Shown in pieces: positions 1-5,663 of a stretch of 6,284 bases of DNA (within the stretch, counting starts at the first letter, position 1; the number at the start of each line of letters is the position of its first letter). Location: assembly GCA_021443405.1 (NCBI GenBank), contig JABUUA010000087.1:1-6284 (forward strand). Reading direction: 5' to 3'. Source of the DNA: Bacteroidaceae bacterium (GTDB lineage Bacteria > Bacteroidota > Bacteroidia > Bacteroidales > Bacteroidaceae). The notes beneath the pieces are model-generated. The model did not search any database and was not told the DNA's origin. It saw nothing but the letters and a program-made list of their open reading frames with translations. The position numbers and the translations under genes were made by a program.

Positions 1-43
1 GTCTTCAGATATTAAGGGGCGCGGGGGTAACACTTTTTTTTTG

Positions 44-72
44 TGAGAGTTGAGAGATGGTCGTCACTTGTC
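44..72. repeat. Composite direct repeat, left copy
   Basis: This copy consists of TGAGAG, then TTGAGAG, a four-base spacer, and TCGTCACTTGTC. The 12-mer TCGTCACTTGTC (61-72) recurs exactly at 188-199, and TTGAGAG (50-56) recurs exactly at 170-176, in the same order. The two copies bracket about 90 bases. On the minus strand the 12-mer reads GACAAGTGACGA and contains the stop codon (66-64) of the possible decayed frame. From memory, similar GAGAGTTGAGAG and GTCACTTGTC strings recur in Bacteroidales intergenic DNA; this is not verified here. Confidence 0.6.
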
Positions 73-290
73 ACTTTTCCAATCGATGGCGTACAACCTA
101 TCAATGAGGTAGTTAACGGCATTTTCTATTGAATCTGAACCCCACTGACCAGCAACTCTCAATGAGATTTTGAGAGAAACTCGTCGCTCGTCACTTGTCG
201 CTGACCCATGGTTACAGACTAACTATCAAGTAGTTGGAGCGGTTTTTGTCGCTCTCGAGCGTCGTAACAACGGCGTATTTCAGCCTTCAT
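64..290 (-). pseudogene. Possible decayed short ORF on the minus strand
   Basis: On the minus strand an ATG at 290-288 opens 23 codons (beginning MKAEIRRCYDARERQ) up to an amber stop at 221-219. The same frame then continues 19 codons to a TGA at 161-159. One base from the adjacent frame, an open stretch of 52 codons (222-67) ends at a TGA (66-64) and encodes an amphipathic-looking segment including GQWGSDSIENAVNYLIDRLY. Adding a single A to the AAAA run at about 166-169 would join the first frame to the second. The whole would then be about 75 codons with one amber codon. I do not recognise the product with confidence; a small helical protein is a guess. The pieces could also be chance open frames in repeat DNA. 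No ribosome binding site or promoter is evident. Confidence 0.25.
163..199. repeat. Composite direct repeat, right copy
   Basis: This is the second copy of the repeat seen at 44-72: TGAGATT, TTGAGAG, a four-base spacer, TCGTCGC, then the exact 12-mer TCGTCACTTGTC (188-199). Compared with the left copy, a short TCGTC unit appears duplicated before the 12-mer, as slippage within a tandem repeat would produce. Whether the pair bounds a mobile or decayed unit cannot be decided from one locus. Confidence 0.6.
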
Positions 291-467
291 TAGCTTGAAT
301 TATGCCGATAAGTAGTTGTATATCAATTCAAAACGAGCGATTCTCCCAATCTACACGCGTGAGCGAGCGGGGGCGAGCGCTGAACTCCCGGCCATCGAAC
401 TGCAGACAAAACGCCGCAGAGGCTGTTCGAGGGTGAAGAAAACACAGTTTTACGGATAAATTTAGGC

Positions 468-515
468 AAAATTGGCCCTCCGCGAAAAAAAATTGCACCT
501 CCACAAAAAAATTTT
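468..515. repeat. Short A-tract tandem repeat
   Basis: The block AAAATTG followed by NNCCTCC and a run of A occurs at 468-490 and again at 489-511, a period of 21 bases. A third, more degenerate unit begins AAAATTTTC at 508. The first two units match at most positions, with differences mainly at the two bases after AAAATTG and in the CGCG/CACA segment. The phased A-tracts, about two helical turns apart, could bend the DNA roughly 150 bp upstream of the promoter, but no function is shown. Confidence 0.6.
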
Positions 516-553
516 CAAAAAAGCCTGCCCCCGACGACTGAGCTCACACAATA

Positions 554-619
554 GGACGTCTTGAACAAAACATAAGGACGTTTGCTAAAAATCGTCCTTT
601 CGCGAAGGGTCAGACGTCC
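554..619. repeat. Symmetric array of four GGACG sites
   Basis: GGACG occurs at 554-558 and 576-580, and its complement CGTCC at 593-597 and 615-619. Both pairs are spaced exactly 22 bases and share one dyad centre at 586.5. The outer arms extend to a perfect 8-bp pair, GGACGTCT (554-561) with AGACGTCC (612-619). The inner arms form a perfect 7-bp pair, AAGGACG (574-580) with CGTCCTT (593-599), with a 12-base loop. The left half is also a degenerate direct repeat (551-570 and 572-591). A further small inverted repeat, CCTTTCGCGAAGG, lies at 596-608. It ends 20 bases before the -33 box of the promoter, so an operator, a dispersed palindromic repeat, or a stem-loop from an upstream transcript are all possible. 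Confidence 0.65.
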
Positions 620-639
620 GCAAGTTTGGCCCGCTCTCT

Positions 640-671
640 ATTGCAGGAATGAAATTTATTTCGTAACTTTG
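640..671 (+). promoter_or_regulatory. Bacteroidota-type promoter for the gene cluster
   Basis: TAACTTTG at 664-671 matches the Bacteroidota -7 consensus TAnnTTTG exactly. ATTG at 640-643 supplies three of the four bases of the -33 TTTG box, with 20 bases between it and the -7 element. Transcription would start near 675-680 and leave a leader of roughly 55-60 bases before the GTG at 736. No other stretch between 620 and 735 matches the -7 element as well. Exact start position and activity are inferred. Confidence 0.7.
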
Positions 672-679
672 TAAAGTTA
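664..679. promoter_or_regulatory. Palindrome overlapping the -7 box, possible operator
   Basis: TAACTTT (664-670) and AAAGTTA (673-679) are perfect 7-base inverted arms around a GT centre. The left arm is most of the promoter's -7 box and the right arm reaches the expected transcription start, where a dimeric repressor would block initiation. AT-rich promoter sequence can form such palindromes by chance, and the -7 consensus itself fixes several of the bases, so a regulator is only a possibility. Confidence 0.3.
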
Positions 680-735
680 AAAATTATGCCCAAATAATCG
701 CCGCCTTTTGGCAATTAGAAATAAAGAGAATCGAA

Positions 736-2685
736 GTGATTTCAATAGATAACCTAAGTGTAGAATTTGCAGCCAAACCGCTATTCAGCGGGGTCAGCTA
801 CGTCATCAACGACCGCGACCGCATCGCCCTTGTAGGTAAGAACGGGGCGGGCAAAAGCACCATGCTCAAAATCATAGCCGGACTGCAGCAACCGACTGGC
901 GGCACGGTGTCGGTGCCCCGAGACGCCACGGTGGGCTATCTGCCGCAGGTGATGGTGCTGGCCGATGGTCATACGGTGCGCGAGGAGGCAGAGAAAGCCT
1001 TCGCCAACATCCACGAGATGCAGCAGCGGCTTGACCAGCTCAACCAGCAGATGATAAGCCGGACGGACTATGAGTCGGAGGCTTACATGCAGCTTGTGGA
1101 CGACTACACCCATCTGAACGAGCGTTTCCAGATGATGGACGGGCTCAACTACCAAGGACAACTGGAGCGGACGTTGCAGGGACTCGGTTTCCGGCGCGAG
1201 GACTTCGACCGCCCCACCTCCGAGTTCTCGGGTGGCTGGCGCATGCGCATTGAACTCGCCAAGCTCTTGCTACAGAACCACGACGTGTTGTTGCTCGACG
1301 AGCCCACGAACCACCTCGACATCGAGTCGATACAGTGGCTCGAACAGTTCCTCTGCCAGCGTGCGGGAGCCGTGGTGCTGGTGAGCCACGACCGCGCTTT
1401 CGTGAACAACGCCACGAACCGAACGCTCGAGATTTCGTGCGGCCGCATCTACGACTACAAGGTGAAGTACGACGAGTACGTCGGTCTGCGCGCCGAGCGC
1501 CGCGAACAGCAGTTGCGCGCCTACGAGAACCAGCAGAAGGAAATTGCCGACATCAAGGCCTTCATCGACCGCTTCCGCTACCAAGCCACCAAGGCCATCC
1601 AAGTGCAGAGCCGCATCAAGCAGTTGGAGAAGATTGTTCCCATCGAGATTGACGAGGTGGACAACTCGGCCCTCCACCTCCGCTTCGAGTGCTCGCAGCG
1701 ATCGGGCGACTATCCCGTCATCTGCGACGAGGTGGGGAAGACCTACGACCAAGTGGTGTTCCAGGGCGTGAATCTCACTATCAAACGCGGCGAGAAGGTG
1801 GCTTTTGTGGGTCGTAACGGCGAGGGCAAGAGTACGATGGTGAAGTGCATTCTTGGCGAAATTCCCTTCGACGGCAGTCTCAAGGTGGGCCACAATGTGC
1901 AGATTGGCTACTTTGCCCAGAACCAAGCCCAGCTGCTCGACGGCGAACTCACTGTGTTCGACACCATCGACCGCGTGGCGCGCGGCGACGTCCGTTTTAA
2001 GATTCGCGACATTCTCGGAGCCTTCATGTTCGGCGGCGAGGCGTCGGACAAGAAAGTGAAAGTGCTCTCGGGCGGCGAACGAACGCGTCTGGCCATGATA
2101 AAACTCTTGCTCGAGCCGGTGAACTTCCTCGTTCTCGACGAGCCCACGAACCATCTCGACATGCGTTCGAAGGACATTCTGAAAGAAGCCGTTCGACAGT
2201 TCACGGGCACAGTCATCGTGGTGTCGCATGACCGCGACTTTCTCGACGGACTGGTGGAGCGCGTCTATGAGTTCGGCGGCGGAAAAGTGCGCGAGCATCT
2301 CGGTGGCATCTACGACTGGATTGCCCACACCGCCGCTCAGCAGGCCGCTCAGACCCTCAGCACCCCCGCGGCTGCCACGCCTGCGACTTCGGCTCCCAAG
2401 GCAGAAACGCCTGCTGTTTCTGGACTGACGTGGGAGGAACAGAAAGCCCGTGCCAAGCAGCAGAAGAAACTGCAGAAAGCCCTCAAGGACGCCGAGGAGC
2501 AAGTGGCCATACTCGAAGGCGCCATTGCCATCCTGGAAGAGAAGATGGCCACGGAGGAAGGCTGCGCCGACACTACACTCTACGAGAAACACGCCTCGCT
2601 CAAACGACAGCTTGAAGCCGCCGAGGCCGAGTGGGAAACCGCTTACGAAGCCGTAGAAAATACAGAATCTCTAACAACAACATAA
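736..2685 (+). CDS. ABC-F family ATPase (ribosome-associated, YheS/YdiF-like)
   Basis: This is a 649-residue protein with two ABC ATPase cassettes and no membrane segment. Cassette 1 has Walker A GKNGAGKST (34-42), signature SGGWRMR (from 165) and Walker B LLLDEPTNHLD with catalytic Glu189. Cassette 2 has Walker A GRNGEGKST (359-367), signature LSGGE (444-448) and Walker B with Glu469. The charged helical linker at about 240-305 is the ABC-F interdomain arm that enters the ribosomal E site and reaches toward the P-site tRNA. A spacer rich in Ala, Pro and Thr (533-562) leads to a C-terminal coiled coil (about 566-645). ABC-F proteins act in the cytoplasm on stalled or initiating ribosomes; some give antibiotic resistance. 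The DEPTNHLD motifs are intact in both cassettes, so it should be active. The start is GTG: no in-frame ATG precedes it, and the next, codon 43, would remove Walker A. It is the first gene of the cluster. A housekeeping role is inferred from overall resemblance; resistance is not excluded. Confidence 0.95.
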   Translation: MISIDNLSVEFAAKPLFSGVSYVINDRDRIALVGKNGAGKSTMLKIIAGLQQPTGGTVSVPRDATVGYLPQVMVLADGHTVREEAEKAFANIHEMQQRLDQLNQQMISRTDYESEAYMQLVDDYTHLNERFQMMDGLNYQGQLERTLQGLGFRREDFDRPTSEFSGGWRMRIELAKLLLQNHDVLLLDEPTNHLDIESIQWLEQFLCQRAGAVVLVSHDRAFVNNATNRTLEISCGRIYDYKVKYDEYVGLRAERREQQLRAYENQQKEIADIKAFIDRFRYQATKAIQVQSRIKQLEKIVPIEIDEVDNSALHLRFECSQRSGDYPVICDEVGKTYDQVVFQGVNLTIKRGEKVAFVGRNGEGKSTMVKCILGEIPFDGSLKVGHNVQIGYFAQNQAQLLDGELTVFDTIDRVARGDVRFKIRDILGAFMFGGEASDKKVKVLSGGERTRLAMIKLLLEPVNFLVLDEPTNHLDMRSKDILKEAVRQFTGTVIVVSHDRDFLDGLVERVYEFGGGKVREHLGGIYDWIAHTAAQQAAQTLSTPAAATPATSAPKAETPAVSGLTWEEQKARAKQQKKLQKALKDAEEQVAILEGAIAILEEKMATEEGCADTTLYEKHASLKRQLEAAEAEWETAYEAVENTESLTTT

Positions 2686-2692
2686 ACGAAAC

Positions 2693-4744
2693 ATGAAAAA
2701 ACAGATTATGATCATCGCAACCATCGCCACTATGATGGCGGCATGCCAGCAAGGCCAGAAAGGTCCGCTCAGTTCAGGCATCGACCTGAACAATCTCGAC
2801 AGCACGGTCGATGTGGGCACCGACTTCTATCAGTATGCCACAGGCGGCTGGCAGCGACTCCATCCCCTCACCGCCGAATACAGCCGCTACGGCTCGTTCG
2901 ACGCCCTGGCTGAAAACAATCGCCAGCAGCTGCGCAGTCTCATCGACTCGGTAGCCGCCCTCGGCAACACGAAGGAAGGAAGCATCGAGCAGAAAATTGC
3001 CGACCTCTACAACTCGGCTATGGACAGCACAGCGCTCAACGCCAACGGTCCTAAGGAACTTAAAGCCTTCCTCGCCCTCGCCGACTACCAAGCCAACGAC
3101 GGAGGGGCTGACGGTTGGATGAAGAACGAGTGGCCCCGCATGCAGCGACAAGGCATCGACGGCTTGTTTGGCTTCTATATCGGCGCCGACGAGAAAGATT
3201 CGAAGAACAACCTGCTCACCATCATGCAGGGCGGACTCACCCTCGGGCAGAAAGACTATTACCTCGACCAAGACCCTGCCACACAAGCCATCCGCAAGGC
3301 CTACACCGACTACATCGTCGGCCTCACCCAGCACGCAGGCTGGAGCGAAGCCAGCGCCCGTGGCATTGCCGCCGACGTCATGCGCATCGAGACCCGTCTG
3401 GCCAAGGCCAGCAAAGGCATGGTGGAGCTGCGCGACCCCGAAGGCAACTACAACAAGCTCTCGTATGACGAGTTGCTGAAACAGTTCCCCGGCATCGACT
3501 GGGACGACTATTTCTCCATCTTCGGCATCAAGAAAGGCGACGTGAAGGAGGTGAACGTGGGTCAGCCCGACGCCATCCACGAGGCGGAAAAGATATTGGA
3601 GGAGGAAACGCCCAGCGCCCTCTGGAATCTCTATCTCTGGCATGCCATCGACGGGGTGGCCAGCTACATCGACGACGAGGCGCGCGCCCTTAACTTCGCC
3701 TTCTATGGAACGGCCATGAGCGGAACTCCCGAGGACCGTCCGCGCTGGAAACGTGCCGTGGGCGCTGTGGAGAGTGGGCTGGGCGAGGCGCTCGGCCAAC
3801 TCTACGTGGCCCGCTTCTTCCCGCCGGAAGCTAAGGCCCGCATGGAGAAACTTGTGGCCAATCTGCAACAAGCGCTGGGCGAGCGCATCGACGTGCAGGA
3901 CTGGATGACCGATGCCACAAAGAAAGTTGCCCACGAGAAACTCGACGCTTTCTATGTGAAAGTGGGCTATCCCGACAAGTGGAAGGATTATTCTTCACTG
4001 CCCATCGGCAAGAGTTATCTGCAGAATATGCTCGCATGCAACGAGTGGAAGATTCGTGACATGATTGACACGCATCTCAACAAGCCTGTGGACAAGGATG
4101 AGTGGTATATGACGCCGCAGACCGTGAACGCCTATTACAATCCCACCACCAACGAAATCTGCTTCCCCGCTGGCATTCTGCAGCCTCCTTTCTTCGACAT
4201 GCAGGCCGACGACGCCTTCAACTACGGAGCCATTGGCGTGGTCATCGGGCACGAGATGACGCACGGTTTTGACGATCAAGGTTCGAAATACGACAAGGAC
4301 GGCAATCTGCGTAAGTGGTGGACCGAGGAAGACACCCAGCGTTTCACCGAACGCATTCAGGTAATGCGTGCTTATCACGACAGCATCGAGGTGCTGCCTG
4401 GACTTTATGCCAACGGCAGTCTCACGCTGGGCGAGAACATTGCCGACCACGGCGGACTCATGGTGGCTTACCAAGCCTTCCAAAACGCCACGGCGGAAAC
4501 ACCGCTGCCCGACATCGACGGCTTCACGGCGCCGCAACGATTCTTCCTCGCCTATGCCAATGTCTGGGGACAAAACATCCGTGAGGAGGAAGTTCGCAAG
4601 CGTGTGAAGGGCGACCCCCATCAGCTGGGCGAGTGGCGCGTTAACGGTCAGATGCCACATATCGATGCCTGGTACGAGGCATTCAACATCGGCGAGGACG
4701 ACCCGATGTATCTTCCCAAAGAAAAACGTGTAACTGTTTGGTAA
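2693..4744 (+). CDS. pepO: M13 family zinc metallopeptidase, lipoprotein (PepO/neprilysin type)
   Basis: This is a 683-residue secreted endopeptidase of the neprilysin/PepO family, which cleaves oligopeptides. The N-terminus is a lipoprotein signal: two Lys, a hydrophobic stretch, and MAAC with Cys18 as the lipidated residue. The residues after Cys18 (QQGQK) lack the acidic surface-export signal known in Bacteroidota, so a periplasm-facing anchor is inferred. The N-terminal M13 domain follows (DFYQYATGGW region), then the catalytic domain. NAYY (479-482) is the substrate backbone-binding motif. HEMTH (520-524) gives zinc ligands His520 and His524 and catalytic Glu521. GENIAD gives the third ligand Glu581, with Asp585 behind it. 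His643 and Arg649 match neprilysin His711 and Arg717, with the same six-residue spacing. The chain ends in VTVW, like other family members with a C-terminal aromatic. Length is normal and all key residues are present. It starts 7 bp after the ABC-F stop, in an A-rich leader, and is probably co-transcribed. The physiological substrate is unknown. Confidence 0.96.
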   Translation: MKKQIMIIATIATMMAACQQGQKGPLSSGIDLNNLDSTVDVGTDFYQYATGGWQRLHPLTAEYSRYGSFDALAENNRQQLRSLIDSVAALGNTKEGSIEQKIADLYNSAMDSTALNANGPKELKAFLALADYQANDGGADGWMKNEWPRMQRQGIDGLFGFYIGADEKDSKNNLLTIMQGGLTLGQKDYYLDQDPATQAIRKAYTDYIVGLTQHAGWSEASARGIAADVMRIETRLAKASKGMVELRDPEGNYNKLSYDELLKQFPGIDWDDYFSIFGIKKGDVKEVNVGQPDAIHEAEKILEEETPSALWNLYLWHAIDGVASYIDDEARALNFAFYGTAMSGTPEDRPRWKRAVGAVESGLGEALGQLYVARFFPPEAKARMEKLVANLQQALGERIDVQDWMTDATKKVAHEKLDAFYVKVGYPDKWKDYSSLPIGKSYLQNMLACNEWKIRDMIDTHLNKPVDKDEWYMTPQTVNAYYNPTTNEICFPAGILQPPFFDMQADDAFNYGAIGVVIGHEMTHGFDDQGSKYDKDGNLRKWWTEEDTQRFTERIQVMRAYHDSIEVLPGLYANGSLTLGENIADHGGLMVAYQAFQNATAETPLPDIDGFTAPQRFFLAYANVWGQNIREEEVRKRVKGDPHQLGEWRVNGQMPHIDAWYEAFNIGEDDPMYLPKEKRVTVW

Positions 4745-4745
4745 C

Positions 4746-5663
4746 ATGCCATTAACTCTCCCCGATAAACTGCCCGCTATCGAGTTGCTGAAACAAGAGA
4801 ATATTTTTGTTATCGACAACTCGAGGGCGGCACATCAGGACATCCGCCCCCTGCGAATCGTCATTCTGAACCTCATGCCGATCAAGGTGACCACCGAGAC
4901 CGACTTGGTTCGCATTCTCTCCAACTCCCCGCTACAGCTGGAAATCCAGCTCATGAAAGTGAAGGCCCACACCAGCAAGAATACGCCTGTGGAGCACATG
5001 AAAGCCTTTTACCGCGATTTCGAGTTGATGAAGGAAGAACGATTCGACGGGATGATTATCACCGGAGCTCCCGTGGAGCATCTCGACTACGACGACGTGA
5101 ATTATTGGGACGAAATCAGCGAAATCTTCGAGTGGAGCAAGACACACGTCACCAGCACCATGTATATCTGCTGGGCGGCACAGGCCGGACTCTACTATCA
5201 CTACGGCATCCCGAAATACCCTTTGGAGGAGAAAATGTTCGGCATTTTCCCGCAACATTCGCTTTGTCCGTCGCTGCCTTTGTTCCGTGGTTTCGACGAT
5301 GTGTTCTATATGCCGCACAGTCGTCACACCGAACTCCACCGCGATGATATTGTGGCTCACCCCTCGCTCACGCTGGTTGCGGAGAGCGAACTCAGCGGTG
5401 TGAGCATTGTGATGGCGCGCGGAGGTCGTGAAATCTATGTGACCGGGCATAGCGAATACGCTCCGAACACTCTCGACGGCGAATACAAGCGCGACCTGAG
5501 CAAGGGGCTCCCCATCCAGAAACCCTATAATTATTACCGCAACGACGACCCGACGCAGGAGCCCCTGGTGACGTGGCGTGCCCATGGCAATATGATGTTC
5601 CTCAACTGGCTCAACTACTACGTTTATCAGGAGACTCCGTACGACATCAATGACATCCATTGA
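4746..5663 (+). CDS. metA: Homoserine O-acyltransferase MetA, predicted acetyl-CoA specific
   Basis: This 305-residue cytoplasmic enzyme activates the hydroxyl of L-homoserine by acylation, the first committed step of methionine synthesis. It aligns without gaps to the MetA family numbering from the MPLTLPDKLPA start. Cys142 (ICWAAQ) is the acyl-carrying nucleophile, and His235 and Glu237 (GHSEY) complete the catalytic set. Lys163, Ser192 and Arg249 fall at the known substrate-binding positions. Residue 111 is Glu, in GAPVEHL; in this family Glu111 goes with acetyl-CoA and Gly111 with succinyl-CoA. The product should therefore be O-acetylhomoserine, making it a MetAA-type acetyltransferase (EC 2.3.1.31), although automatic annotation often says succinyltransferase. 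The start lies 1 bp after the M13 stop, and the end overlaps the next gene by 14 bp, so translation is probably coupled. No methionine-responsive riboswitch is visible near it. The specificity call is inference from one residue. Confidence 0.97.
   Translation: MPLTLPDKLPAIELLKQENIFVIDNSRAAHQDIRPLRIVILNLMPIKVTTETDLVRILSNSPLQLEIQLMKVKAHTSKNTPVEHMKAFYRDFELMKEERFDGMIITGAPVEHLDYDDVNYWDEISEIFEWSKTHVTSTMYICWAAQAGLYYHYGIPKYPLEEKMFGIFPQHSLCPSLPLFRGFDDVFYMPHSRHTELHRDDIVAHPSLTLVAESELSGVSIVMARGGREIYVTGHSEYAPNTLDGEYKRDLSKGLPIQKPYNYYRNDDPTQEPLVTWRAHGNMMFLNWLNYYVYQETPYDINDIH

Larger units (their letters stand above)
1..735. other. Repeat-rich intergenic region without an intact gene
   Basis: All six frames here are broken by frequent stops, and I recognise no complete protein, tRNA or rRNA. 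The stretch is visibly more AT-rich than the genes to its right, with a run of nine T (34-42) and A-tracts around 485-530. It contains a GAGCG-rich patch (361-380), several families of short degenerate repeats, a possible decayed minus-strand frame, and the promoter for the downstream cluster; these are listed separately. Bases 1-43 could be the edge of a neighbouring gene, but no frame there is long enough to say. Bases 319-467 show nothing I can name. Confidence 0.7.

Noticed and set aside
44..318. CRISPR array
   Set aside because: The repeats are short, few, unequal and irregularly spaced; no regular repeat-spacer pattern exists and no cas gene is present.
421..445. GTTCGAGG resembling a tRNA T-loop
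   Set aside because: There are no pairing arms around it and no anticodon or acceptor stem can be folded.
703..712. GCC-TTTT-GGC mini-hairpin in the leader before the GTG
   Set aside because: A 3-bp stem is too weak to be an attenuator or terminator.
1270..2592. Open frame of 440 codons on the minus strand, antisense to the ABC-F gene
   Set aside because: The opposing plus-strand frame encodes an unmistakable ABC-F protein with all motifs. The antisense frame is rich in Leu, Val, His and Ala, as expected when GC-rich codons are read backwards, and shows no recognisable domain.
2686..2692. Separate promoter for the M13 gene
   Set aside because: The gap is only 7 bp and I saw no TAnnTTTG element just upstream of the start; read-through from the upstream gene is the simpler reading.
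2774..3934. Open frame of 386 codons on the minus strand inside the M13 gene
   Set aside because: It mirrors the codon bias of the plus-strand gene, has no recognisable motif, and lies opposite a confirmed coding frame.
3995..4819. Open frame of 274 codons on the minus strand across the M13/metA junction
   Set aside because: Both plus-strand genes are intact here; the composition is that of an antisense shadow, with no domain evident.
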